A DNA stretch of 64,000 nucleotides. Source: Calycina herbarum (lineage: Eukaryota > Ascomycota > Leotiomycetes > Helotiales > Pezizellaceae). The first letter of the stretch is position 1. Every line of letters starts with the position of its first letter. The notes under the pieces were generated by a model, which saw only the letters and a program-made list of their open reading frames with translations, did not search any database and had not been told where the DNA came from. A program made the position numbers and the translations under genes. The stretch spans positions 124,001 to 188,000 of the forward strand of contig LLEY01000053.1 in NCBI GenBank assembly GCA_001414485.1, written 5' to 3'. Below are positions 44,858 to 56,331 of the stretch, one piece after another.

Positions 44858-45624
44858 TATCCAGTGTCCTACTTTTGCTTTTGGCGTTAATGACTTGACG
44901 GTCTTGTAAATGAGGAGTTTGGTTTGGATCTGGGTTTGATCTTTGCGTTGGGTGTACTGCGAGTTTGGGTTTGCCTTTTTGTGGATTACGTTTGTTTTTT
45001 TGACTCGTTTCTGTATACCTGGCGTGTTGAACGAGTCTAGATGAGTTAATTGATACCTATGCCTTGTCTATCTATTTGTTGCATCTGCCTTATCTGACTT
45101 GACTGACTTGACTGCCTTCACCTTAAACTCGCGGATATAGAGTGCCTCTTGGTATTTACTATGTCACCACGCGTTATAATCATTCATCACTCTATGAATA
45201 CACATGTATAAGAGTTAGTACTTCTCCCAGCACCCTTTTATTTGTATTTCTACCTTGCCTCTATTCTAAAATCTGACATTCTACATGTGACTTTGTAGGC
45301 ACATGACCAGACTACATTTTTAGTAAGATCTGGATTGAGTGCGCGAGAGAGCCTCAAATGTTCTTCGCATACTATCAACCTAACTATTCTAGACCTATAA
45401 CCACGTGTACTTGCTACCTCTACCTAATACTTGGCATCTCCATCGATTCTCTTCAAGCTCTTCTCATCTCCCTCTTCAACATTTTATCAACTTCATCATC
45501 TTCATCCTCTTCATCAACTTCATTCTGCCATCTTCCACCTCTTTCTCACCTGTAATCCTCACCGGACCACCCTAAATGCCCACCCCCCATCGACTCCTCC
45601 AGATCAACCTCCGAAATCCTACAC
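44858..45624. other. intergenic, no gene seen
   Basis: 3' flank of the KEN-box gene, then a CT-rich stretch with a TTCATC repeat (45485-45530). Confidence 0.5.
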
Positions 45625-46250
45625 CTAAATCCCACCGGCAAAGAACCCCTCAATCTCCCAAAAACAACTTCTAATATCCCCAATCCTCCCCACAAACCTC
45701 GTACTCAGAGGCCTTAACCTCGCGGACCTCAACCTCACCTCCCTATCCAAGAGCGCCGTAAAAACAACCCTCTGATCATCAATCACAATCTCAATCCCCC
45801 TACACTCCGGCATATAACCCCCTATCGCTTCCAACACCTCAGTAGGCCCCGTTTCAGTAACCCCTTCCGAAACAGCCAGTCTTTCAATCTTGCCAATATC
45901 AAGACTCTTCAGAAACTCGAGGAGAGCGAAATCCAACTTTCGCAAGTTACAGTCGTCGCTCTCGCGGAGGTAGATGGTGTCGCTTTCGAAGTTGATGTAT
46001 GTGTTAAAGGCATAGATAGCCTTGGACTGTTGGAAGTAAAAGGAGCGGGAGTCGGCACAGATACCGAGGAGGATGGAAACCGGTTGATTGGAACCAAATT
46101 CTCCATCCTCTCGTTTCTCCATCGTGTGAACCCTGGGAATGACAGGTCCCAGTACCGCTCCCCATATCAGACGTTGTACTTCTATTCTAGCGGGAGACGT
46201 GGAAATACTGAAGAGGTGATGGATCGCATCCAACGATAACGTTCAAGCAT
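45625..46250 (-). pseudogene. 2EXR-like gene with a single frameshift near its start
   Basis: The main frame (45625-46233) shows IEVQRLIWGAVLGPVIPRVH, then CADSRSFYFQQSK, TYINFESDTIYL and LEFLKSLDIGKIERLAV, all typical of fungal 2EXR-domain proteins. The domain should begin FPRLPLE. That motif is present directly upstream but one base out of frame (MRSITSSVFPRLPLE, start possible at 46250), joining at about 46185-46190. A one-base loss explains it. The remaining 200 codons are open, so the break may be recent, or a sequencing error. Function of the family is unknown. Confidence 0.65.
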
Positions 46251-48380
46251 ATACTGGATCTTCAAGAGTGGAACTTTGGCGTGGATTGTGGGGGAGAGAG
46301 CTTCGTTCTTGTCGGGTTCTCTGGTGTTAGGTGTAGAGTGGAAGTTCCACCTTGGAACTTCTTACAAGGCCAAAGCTTCTCCCATCTTGGGATGTTTGGT
46401 ACGGGTCTGCTTCCAGGGGGCTGCGAGGAAGTCTTCCTCCGACATGCTGCTAAGTTTACGGATCTATTTGTGTGTGCCCCTCCCTGATGGCGGTTTTGAG
46501 GTTTGTAGAACTCGTTGGTGAGTTGTTGGGTCTTAGGATCCGCGGGTTGATCGGCTACTGGTCGTTGAAAGAAAGAATTGATAATATCTATGTTTGGGGA
46601 GATAAGGACTAGTGTAGATTACTTTTTCCTTTTATAAAGCACGGAGATCTAGAGCTCTTTTTGCTGTTTATTGTAGAAGTGATTGGTGCTTTTTTTTTTT
46701 TCTTTTTTTGGGATACCACTTGACGAACTACAGGTTTCAAAGAGGTGGTATAATATTTGTAAAAGCAGTATTAAATGTGACATGATCTTAGTCATCACAG
46801 CCGCAACGTCGGAAATGTCTGAAATGTGAGACGGGCCCAGGCTGGATGATAAAATGATATAGCAGCAGTAGATTGCTCTCTATTGTTCCCAACTTGGAAG
46901 CATTCAGGGAAATGGAAGGAAATCTTTGGAATGCTCTAGATTAAGGTTTTCAAGATAACATTGAGTTGTTTTAAAACGTTGCCACACTTAAAGTGCCCCT
47001 TTACGAAATACAGCAGCGGGGATACAGCGAGGCTAAAGATAACAAACATCATTTCTTATCAGAGTATTTCTTTGGTTTGCTAATTATTATCACTATAGAG
47101 GGACTTTTAGTCTCTTCTATACTACATGATCAGTTTTCACGATTTAGTATAATAGTAATAGAGAATCTCGATATCTCGCAAGTTGGATATAGACATTTTA
47201 ATATAGAAGATAATTAGGATTTCTCTTCTTATGTTTCTAATTTCCGTGCACACGTAGTTTAATATAGTGAGAAATTTTGTGAGAGAGTTAAACTTACGAG
47301 ATACGTATTTTTCACTGTAGAGAAGATATTTAAGAAGGAAATAGCTCTACTCTCGAGTAAATGGAGGATTAGAGTTAATACCGTTTACTTTGACGAGACT
47401 AAGCACCTTCTGAACTCAGACCTAGGCTGGCTTGAGAGTGGTTTGAACTTTCTAGGAACTCGAGCTTGAGTACGGAGTAGTATTTGCCCCTCCCAGCAAT
47501 AGAATAGTACTTGAAAGTGTTAGCTTGTCTTTTGCTAGAGGTCTAGAGCCTTTGCAAGTTGAAAGGGTTGATACATAGGAATAAGAACAAAATTAGGGAT
47601 AGCGTTGCTATAGGTGATCCTACAAAGGAAGTTATATAATTCATGTCGGGATATTTTTAGCATCATATGATGTTAAAACTCTGTATATATCGTTGGATCA
47701 ACAAGTCGCTGACTCTTTTGTTCAAGGCCAGAGAAACTTTCCTCCTGTGGTTGGGCTTACACCAATGGGTGCCAAAGAAGATGACAAGAGATTCCTTTGT
47801 AAATTAGTGCTTCTGAGTTAGTGGGTAAGCATAAATTGACGGCCTCATGCACAACCAAATAACTCAACTAGGTAAAGCAACGCAATACAAGTAATCTGCT
47901 TTGGCAACAAAACATTATCTCATTTTCAAACCAGTTGCGAATTCTTGGTCGTGCCCTAAGCGAGTGTAAGAGTACAAGGATTACGACATTCTTCTAAAGG
48001 GTCTTGGTTATTTAAACTCATTTTCACGAAGAATTTAGATTAACAAGACTCGTTCGAATTGTTCAAGTGTCTTAGCATAATCAATTCACAGTCAAGGACT
48101 TCTAGCACACCACCTCTCCGCGCACAGGTGCACGCAGAACGATGACTGAGACCCATGCATAGGTACCTCGACATTCAGCTCCTGCAGTAAGGTGGTATTT
48201 CAACGCCCTAAGTCAGATCATGAAATCGGAGACGAGAAACATTCTCACCACCCTTTTATATGATTGGTCAACCAGTACGCTCGTTTCTTATTAAAACCCC
48301 TCACCCCGCTTTCACCCAATGCGTCAGTATCGTCCCTTACATTTCCTCTTCCCACCTTCCTCTACTGATCACTTCAAAAA
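46251..48380. other. 2.1 kb without a recognised gene
   Basis: Mixed composition with AT-rich patches (46990-47300). Several short frames look accidental. Contains the promoter of the TRI14-like gene at its right end. Confidence 0.45.
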
Positions 48381-49505
48381 ATGAAAATCTCAAACTCAGT
48401 ACTCACTTTCTCCCTCGCGACAATAATTACAGCCCTCCCCTCTCTCGAAATCCTCTCACGAGACGCGGAGAACGAAAGCAAACCATCAAAGAAATGTCCC
48501 CCATTCCATGGAAACTTCACAGTGGAGCAATATCAGCTCTACCCTGAGAATGCAGATTTCTCCTTCCACACTTGCCTTTTCTACATTAGGTACTTTTCCC
48601 TCCTTCCCCCATCAGCACCTTTCTAATGCACCTTTTCTAGCTCAGTATGGAACGCAACCCTAGTAATCTACAACCCCTACGCCTCAAAAATCCTCGACAT
48701 TGTTGAATTTCCCGGGATCTCTCACAACGACATCTATCACCTCTCCGGAATAAACGTCGACAAGAAAACCGGTTTGATTTCCCTGGTCATCGATTACTGG
48801 CCCACAATAATCACAGGAGGTGTCGATCTCTCCGGTGCGAATTTCATCATGCAATGGGATCCCTTCTCCCACCATCTCAACTACAATATCAATCTGACGG
48901 ATACCACGCATGGGAAATACGGCGGATTTGGGGATGTAGAGCAAGATCCTGAGGGAAATGTTTATGTCGTTGGTATCTTCCCTAGTTCGATTGTGAAAGT
49001 CTCGAAGGATGGGAAGGAGGTGGTGCCTTGGTATTTACCGGATCCTATTGTGCCTACAGTTTCTGGATTCAATGGGATGGCTACGAATGGTTGGTCACTT
49101 TTGGTGAACGATGCGGATAGCAAACTTGTTCGTTTCGATATGCATGCTCCAAAGGGGAAACCAATTCCTGTACCTCATTATCCGAATGCAAACTGGACCT
49201 TCACAGACGCAATTTTCCTTCCGCCGAGATACGAGGGAAAAGTCCTTTTGGTAGCGGAGGATCTGGTGGGAATCATTGTTTTGCGCTCGAAAGATGGATT
49301 ATGGCATACGGCTGAGTTTTTGGGGAAGGTAGAGAATACGGTGTTGAATTCTTATACGGTTGCTAGTGTGCAGATTGGGGAGAGTGTTTATCTTGTTCCT
49401 GTGGATGTTGGGGATATCAACCAGCCGAATACGGGGGTGGGGAATCAGACGAGGTTTCCGTTTTTGGATATTACGAGGGAGGTTGACTGGTTGCTTAAAA
49501 CATGA
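48381..49505 (+). CDS. TRI14-like secreted protein
   Basis: Exon 1 is 48381-48589, an intron 48590-48640 (GTACTT, TTCTAATG, TTTTCTAG), exon 2 48641-49505; 357 aa. The joint gives YIS|SVWNATLV. A signal peptide (MKISNSVLTFSLATIITALP) is followed by CPPFHGNFTVEQYQLYPENA and a beta-propeller-like body: GFGDVEQDPEGNVYVVGIFP, IVKVSKDGKEVVPWYLP, DAIFLPPRYEGKVLLVAED and ITREVDWLL at the end. These blocks are the TRI14 family pattern. TRI14 lies in Fusarium trichothecene clusters, where it is reported to affect virulence rather than toxin synthesis. No other trichothecene gene is visible here, so this is a stand-alone homologue of unknown role. Confidence 0.85.
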
Positions 49506-50092
49506 GTTAGTGGTGATTGGGTAGTGTGCAGTTGTGCATGGATGACATGAATTCTTACTCTTGTGCTTGTACCTTGCTAGCTGCCTTATCATATAAACAC
49601 TATATCTAAAACTAGCTGGCTGCTTAATTTGCGAAGAACTGGAGACACTTGGGCTTTGGGAAAAAACAAATATGGTACGAGAAAATCGCTCTCACCTAGT
49701 GTGCTTGTAAGCTGGATGAAGCGAATCATAACCCTTCTCGCTTAATTGAACCCGAATTGGGAGTGGGCTGGCGTTATTACATGCAAGAGCTTCATATACT
49801 CATGAGAAAATAGTGTTGCCATCTTTGAGAAGGAATGAATAAGAGAAACGATACAAGTAGAGTCTCACTTGAAGTTCATAATTTACAGCGGAGAAAATGG
49901 GTTTGAAAGGAGGTTGCATTGATGATTCTGTATTACCCCACCACCATGAAGCCTCTAGCCTCCATCTTTTCTCGCCATTCCCTGCGTCGAAGCAAATATG
50001 ATCATGTCGTGTATGATGAAAGATGCCTCCAATTCGCCAAATTGCTCAACATGCCTCAAACCCTTCGAGACTTCATACCCTTCCCAGCACCA
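49506..50092. other. intergenic, no gene seen
   Basis: 3' flanks of two convergent genes; nothing recognised. Confidence 0.5.
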
Positions 50093-50545
50093 TCACAATC
50101 GCCTATCAATAGCCTCAAGTTCCTTCTCCGTCAACTTCTCTCTTAATATAATCTTGAAAGAGCGCCGACCATCAAATCCCGCTCTCTCTCTGATATAAAA
50201 ACCAGCCTCAGTCCAACTTGGCTTTGAAAATGCGCAAAGATCAATATCGACCTGAATGTCCCTATCTTGTAGCATCTGCAATAAAGCTCTCATGTCTGTG
50301 ATATGTTGTTGTTCGTCGTGGTGGAAGAGCAACACATCGCTGTAGTGAGTGAGTAGAGATGTTGTGTTTCGGAGTGCCGGTGTACTGCTTAATGCGTCTC
50401 TGACAGCTTGGTCATCCGCCAGAACGTGAATGCGAGTGTAGAAATTTGCGTTTTTTAGGTTGTTCATTTTTGGTGATTTGGAAGAGGGCCAGAAGAAGGA
50501 CACTTGTGATGTTGGTATGTCGTTGGTTGATGCCATGATTACCAC
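50093..50545 (-). CDS. small hypothetical protein
   Basis: 150 aa (or 147 from the second Met, MASTNDIPTS, which fits better with an ordinary fungal start). Predicted soluble, no signal peptide. The sequence looks like one alpha/beta domain: FYTRIHVLADDQAVRDAL, SDVLLFHHDEQQHITDMRAL, DIQVDIDLCAF and FKIILREKLTEKELEAIDRR. I do not recognise the family. Composition and codon use match neighbouring genes, so it is probably real. Confidence 0.55.
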   Translation of the reverse strand: MVIMASTNDIPTSQVSFFWPSSKSPKMNNLKNANFYTRIHVLADDQAVRDALSSTPALRNTTSLLTHYSDVLLFHHDEQQHITDMRALLQMLQDRDIQVDIDLCAFSKPSWTEAGFYIRERAGFDGRRSFKIILREKLTEKELEAIDRRL

Positions 50546-51250
50546 TGGGGTTTCTGGAGGCTGATTTTGGGACTGTGGTAATTGTGGTGACGGAATGTTA
50601 GGTTGGGTGTAAGAAGATATCTGTTGTGTCTAGAGGATTCTAGGCGCAAGGGAGATTTATAAAGTAGAAGATTTGAGTCATGCGCGCTAAACCACTCGAG
50701 CGTCGCAGTCGGCAATTCACTCTTGCCGACCTTGGTCAAGCTTCAACCTTCGTGGGTCTGGCTTGTTAGAGCGCTAGTCTAAATTCACTTGAGTATTTTG
50801 TTGCACCTCGCAAACTAAAGGGGGTTCGCAACTGTTAGCGAGCCAATAGATTCTCATATCTCTTCTTTAGGAGGTTTGGTGAATTGACATTGGTACCCGT
50901 CCCCAGATAGCTAGGAAAATCTGGTTTTCAGGAGTTAAACCAGGAGACAAGTGCAACATACAACCAGCAAGACGATAAAATGAAAGTTTATTAGTTACCG
51001 GCAGTACCGGCAGTGATAAGTTGCTGGTATCGGACTCACTATGTCGCTGACAAACCCTACTCTATCCTCGCCTATCTCGCTTAACTAATGGAACATTGAA
51101 TTGTGTAAGACTACACCTCTCTTTAGATATTCGAGTAGACCACGAGCGATTATAAACAACCCTTATACAGAATTCAAGAAAATCAGTTTGTAATTATTCT
51201 TAACCTCCTCAAATAATACTTTTTGAGTATCCTAGCTGTTTCGCTGATGT
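50546..51250. other. intergenic, no gene seen
   Basis: Contains the promoter of the small gene. A direct repeat ACCGGCAGT occurs twice at 50997-51015. Nothing else recognised. Confidence 0.45.
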
Positions 51251-52295
51251 TCACAGAGCAATGTTCCCTTGCCTCGTAAAACTCAAGATCCCCCCAGCAA
51301 TAAAATCACTAACCCCAATATGGAACCCCTCGCCCTTATCATCAAAGTCCATACCTCTAACCTCCCCAAAGAAATCAATAACCTGCCGGCTTCCAAAACT
51401 ATCCGCATCAATGACACTTACCACATCCGCACTCTCCGCCGCAGCCAGAACATTCTTGCCACTTCTCAACGGTGAAAACTTCAGACTGCGCACACAATTT
51501 GCTTCCTGATGAATGGTAGTAAGCGCCAGTCCAGGTCGTATCATTCTTGTGTCCCAAATCTTGACGGTCAAATCCTGGTTCCCGGTTGCAACATGATATC
51601 CATTTTCAGACCAGGCACAAGCAACGCCATAGTCACTATGCCCTTTCAATTCATGGAGCACCTTTCCACTTTCCGTCTCTGTGCTGAGTGATGTGGCACT
51701 ATCGCCGACAAGAACCTGAAGTTTACCATCTGGATTCCGGATATGGCAATTGATGGCAAATTCATAGGTTTGCTTCATAACCATTTTATTGTGGACGTAG
51801 TCCAAAACCTGTACACTCCCCTCATTGGACGAGAAAGAAGATTGTCCTTCCTTGGGAAGGGTCACATGGTTTATAAAATCATGAGGCTCCCGGTCGTGGT
51901 CGATTAAGCTTTCTCTGCACGAGACAAGCCACTCCCCAGAGGCCCGGGACATTATCGTGTACCGGTTCTCAAACCCTGCCGTAGCAAGTACGTCCCCTTT
52001 GACCGCGAATACGCTGACGTTACTTGTCGCAAAGTGAGTGGGTGTAACTTTGATAAGATTTCTTCTTTCTCGTGCAGTACAAGAAATGGCGGTGCCCAAG
52101 TTGCATATGCAAGCTTCATGTTCGGTCTCGAAATCCCGTATTTCTGCGTGATAATAGATATCATCATCGCTGTCACAGCACAGCAAGTTTCGTAGTTGAA
52201 AATGATGTATCAACGTTGGATGGGAAAGGGCCGAGTGTTTGAATTTAAAAAATTCTTCTGTATTTGGGAGGAGACTTGTTAGGTGCTTGTAATTT
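51251..52295 (-). pseudogene. WD40 module downstream of the NACHT gene, frame-separated
   Basis: Open from about 52295 to the stop at 51251; the first in-frame ATG is at 52213, but PNTEEFFKFKHSAL just upstream also belongs to the family. Family blocks follow in order: IHHFQLRNLLCCDS, VKGDVLATAGFENRY, VQVLDYVHNKMV, GHSDYGVACAWSENGYHVATGN, LTVKIWDTRM, VRSLKFSPLRSGKNVLAAAESADVVSVIDA and IDFFGEVRGMDF. This is the widespread fungal WD-repeat family related to fission yeast C2A9.03. The N-terminal part of the same family (DIQGIDWNFLGITRKDARKLR) is at the end of the preceding NACHT frame, about 100 bp away in another frame. A short intron with poor sites or a frameshift near 52300 separates them. 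Confidence 0.65.
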
Positions 52296-52311
52296 CTTTA
52301 GTTTCAGAACT

Positions 52312-55081
52312 TTAACAGGCGGGGAAATTTGCAGACGCGCTTCTAAAGGGCACAGCCGTACGCGTCCTTAGTTTTCTTGCATCCTTCCTGGTGATTCCGA
52401 GAAAATTCCAGTCGATCCCTTGAATATCATGTTTCGTGGAATTGACATGGCAATTAAGAATACGTTCAGTTCTCCTAGCTAACAATACTGCCAAATATTT
52501 GCTGCTTTCGACAAATAGCTCCTGGAAGATGGGATCTTCGATCCAATTATTTCTCCGGAAGTTTTCAAGATATTCGTCCCGTTTGCTAGAACTGGCAGAA
52601 ATTGGTCGCCGTTTCGGTGAGCGCACGTACACGGGGGTGGCGGCGGTAAATTTTGGTTGCTTGATGCTCGTAAAATCCTCAAAATCCAAAGCCATTTTGC
52701 GCTCCCAGGCTTTGAGAAACTCGGACAGGAGGCCTGATGGTTGTATGGGCCCTGATGTTAACGACGACTCCCATTTTAACAAAAGTAAATCCTCAACTGC
52801 AACTCCGTTGGAGAAACTGGGGTGTTCGAGTACAAAGCTTGGTAAAATGGAGACTCCGTAACGTGAAATTAACATTGATATAATTATTGGTCCATTATCT
52901 GTATTTCTTGCTGCAGCCACGAGCATATCTTCGGTAACGTGGAGTTTTTCCGGGTAAGATAGCAAGGTGGTCATCATTTCGAGGCCTGCAGAGCGGTTGC
53001 TGACCGCAGCCATGACGACCTGATTAGGGATCTCCTTGACGGTTGATTGACCTAAAAGTAATCTTATGTTCTCTGGTCCGGTGTTGTAATTTTTCGTTGC
53101 TGCCCAAAGCATCTCCACACTAATTTCCCATGTGCTTGCGTCTAAGTATTTAAGTTAGCTATTTGAAAAATTATACTTGAGTAGACCACTCCATTTAACA
53201 GAAGATGTAAACTGCTCAATAATCCATAACTAGACCATTCCACCACTAGGCAGTGTAGAAATTCCTACTGTGTCGAAAGAGAAATACACTAAGCCTCCTT
53301 TGCCTTAAAAAGACACGGGGAATCAGATTTATTGTTCCAAATGGTAGGGTGATTGAACATGCCCTCCCGCAATTCTCCTAGAGACACTAGCGCCAATTTC
53401 CAGACTCCCTGGCGCATGACGGATCAAGCCAATGAACTAGAGACGGTTGCTCTTATAAGCCTACTTACCAATTAAAGGCATAAGCAGTAGCAGCATCTCA
53501 TTCCCAATTGAACCATTCGAAACTGCGGCGGTAATTACTTCGGATGAGACATATGGTTCTGGATAGCCCTTGAGCAGAAGTTCCAAATGTGCTGTGGTGT
53601 CTGTCCCTAAAGCAGCCGCAACCTCAAGAGCGTCTTCGGTGATATTAACACCGCCCTCGATCAGGCTTGTCATAACCTGAGCATCGGGTTTAAATAAAGC
53701 AACTTCCAGCATGGTTCTGCCATCTATGTTTCGTGAATTCTTGAGTGGTTCTGTAGAGAGGTTAATAATTGGCGGAATGAACTCTTGGAAGTTATAAATG
53801 CAGCAAACAAACAGCGGGGTGGCTGGAAGGCATCTTGAACTCTGAAGTTTCATATTCAAGTATACTTTTTCATCGCTGGAAAGGTAACTCATCCATGTCA
53901 AAAACTCACCCGTGGGCCCAACTCCACAGTCTCCTAAGATAAATGAGTCAAGGAGTCTCTGAAGAGTGTGGGAAAATCTCGCTGTTCCTGCGTTCGTAAC
54001 ATACCTTGTCCAAAAATCTGCCGCATAAAAATAGAATTTTTGGTGCAAGAATGTGCCGATGGGAGTGTCTCGACCTTTGAGTAAGTCGATGCCTACTTGT
54101 TGTGCTTGTTGGGTGTGTTGAGCATGAGTAAGGAGGGTGTAAAGAAAGGTTTCAGCTGCAAAGGTATTTGTGAGTTGCCAAATATACTCGGATTTAGATT
54201 CCAGGTATTCCCTTGCTGATAGATGAGCGAATCTAAAGACGTCTTGTCCAGTGTCCAGAACAACGAAGTTGCTGCAAAGATTAAGAACTGAATCTATGGT
54301 GATTTGACTAGAGGGTCTAGCTCCAATTGTTATAGCAGCTAGAAACTTCGAGGACCTCATTGGTACCTTTGCACAAAGCAACCATTTGGATGTATTTCTT
54401 GCTGCTAACCGATCGGCTTCTTGGAAATTGGCGGTCCGTTTGTAGAGGTCTTCGTAAAGTTCCATGATTTTTGGAGTTGGTCGGCTTAATCTGTCCTTGA
54501 TTGCTATATCTGTTGTTAAGGTGCAGAGAAACTCTAGTTGCAAGCTTGCCCAGCGAAACCTGCAAGAAGCGGGGTGGTTAGTTGATAATATGGAAAACAA
54601 CTTGGATTACTTACATTCCAGCTGCATCCTTCAATAGCTTATTTTTAATCTTTATTCTCAGTGTCTCCTTGTCCTTGTAATAACGGAGTAGTTTTCCCTT
54701 TGAGATCAAGATATCGGTCTCCGCATCTACGAAATTTTGTATGTCTCGCATATTATTTCGGGAGGAAATCCTAAGATCTGGGTAATGCCGTAAGTGATAG
54801 ACAAGGTCGTGATCGTGATCGTCACGACTCGACACGAATACTTTGACCATCCTAAAGGACCTTCGTAATATTTCTTCAAAGGCTTCTAAAAGAACTTCTC
54901 TCCTCTCGGGGTGGCACTCATCGAGTGTATCAATTATGATTGTTGTTTGTGGGTAACACTCAGATAATTGTATGATGAGAGAAATACTCTCGTCCAAGTT
55001 CAGCGGCCCAGATGCAAAGTACTCTTCTTCTCTTTCTGCGTACAACTTTGTAAAATTGCTCCTTGTATATTTGGCGCAGAC
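52312..55081 (-). pseudogene. NACHT receptor-like (NLR) gene, 5' end lost at an LTR
   Basis: Exon 54615-55081 holds the NACHT half from REEEYFASGPLNLDESI through Walker B (TTIIIDTLDECHPERR) and sensor-like VKVFVSSRDD. An intron at 54560-54614 (GTAAGT, CTAACC, TTGCAG) joins AAGM|FRWASLQLE in phase. Exon 53469-54559 holds helices and repeats such as ITEDALEVAAALG and VSSEVITAAVSNGS. An intron at 53142-53468 (GTAAGT, GCTAAC, CTTAG) joins LI|DASTWEISVEML. Exon 52312-53141 continues the repeats (VTEDMLVAAARNTDNGP) and then enters a WD-family N-terminus. The P-loop and N-terminal domain are absent because an LTR begins at 55082. Such proteins act in fungal innate recognition and cell death. Confidence 0.8.
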
Positions 55082-55452
55082 TGTGACGGTATACACCCGA
55101 AGAGTACTCGGTCTACCGACCCTCGTACAAACACGTGACCTCACGTGACAACCTGGGCAATTACCTTACGGTAATTATCTTACTTATAATTACCTTACTC
55201 GGTAATCACCTTACTAATCTATAATAAGAGCTTAAGGTTTACTACCTCGGTAATTACCTTAGTAACGAAAGCTATAATAAGAGCTATAATAATATCTTAG
55301 TTCTTTATAGCTTATACTTATTAAGAAACCTCGAGATAAGAGGTATAAGACCTCTTCTCTCTTACGTAGAATAGACTTCTCTTCTTAGTTAATTCTTCTT
55401 AGAATAAAGATAACCTTATCTATTAACCTCTTTATATTTAGCTTATAATATA
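55082..55452 (+). repeat. LTR-like repeat (family D) adjoining the NACHT gene
   Basis: Starts TGTGACGGTATACACCCGAA and aligns with 56332-56620 (TATAACGGTTTATATCTGAA) through ACCTCGGTAATTACC and AACCTTATCTATTAACCTC. Its first 60 bases are nearly unmutated, then RIP increases to the right. It cuts the NACHT frame. Confidence 0.7.
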
Positions 55453-56260
55453 GATAGTTATCGAATAATACTAGCTAGTATTACCTCTAGTTTAGAGCGA
55501 GTAGATTCAGTAGAGATTACTAGTTATAAAGAGCTAGTAGTTATCTTACTAGTAGAAGAAGATAGTACTATAGCTTAGCTAGAAGCTTTGTCTTTTTAAG
55601 AGCTAGTATACCTTACTAGTAGAAGAGCGTTAGAGCTTATTACTATATATAAAAGAGTTTAATATAAGATAAATATATATATTACGTTTATATTATACGT
55701 CGTTAGTTTAGAATATTAGTAAGACCTTTCTAGATAGAGAATAAGAGTTTAGTTTTAGTATAATAGCTCTTTATAAATATACTAAAAGAAGTACTTATAG
55801 AATAGTATCTTATATTAAGAAAAACTAAACTAAAGAGAGAAGAGAAGAGTTAATATACTCTGTCTCTATTTAACTATAATAAGCCAGTCCTCGGTAGAAC
55901 CTCGGGAAAACCTGGTTATATAATTATACGCGATCTAGACGTATATAACTAGAACTGTTATAGCTAGTAGCTATAGAATAATTATTAAGAGATAAAGTAA
56001 ATAAGAATTTATTTATAATAGAAAACTTATTTTTAGAATAGCTATTTATAAAGCTATTAATACTACGATCTTAGTAGGTTTTTTAAAAGATAGTAAACTA
56101 TTAAAAGAATTAGCTAATTTATTATTTAAGCTTCTTTCTAATTAATATACTTATAAATATAATAGCTAGCTATTAATAGAATTACCGAGCTATCGGAACA
56201 GCTAAGAATACGTGCTAAGTATAGTATAGTATAGATAGTTATAAAACAGTAGATACTAAG
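55453..56260. other. AT-rich non-coding stretch between LTR-like copies
   Basis: RIP-mutated, no gene. It could be the inside of a short non-coding LTR element bounded by the copies at 55082 and 56261. Confidence 0.4.
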
Positions 56261-56331
56261 TATAATAGTTTATATCTAAAAAGTACTCGGTCTACTAACC
56301 TTCGTATAAAACGTGACTTTATATAACTTTA
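56261..56331 (+). repeat. truncated LTR of family D
   Basis: Starts TATAATAGTTTATATCTAAA and matches the first ~65 bp of the 55082 copy, then is interrupted by the next copy at 56332. Confidence 0.6.

Noticed and set aside
50755..50790. tRNA-like piece (GTTAGAGCGCTAGTCTAA)
   Set aside because: No matching acceptor or T arm within reach; chance resemblance.
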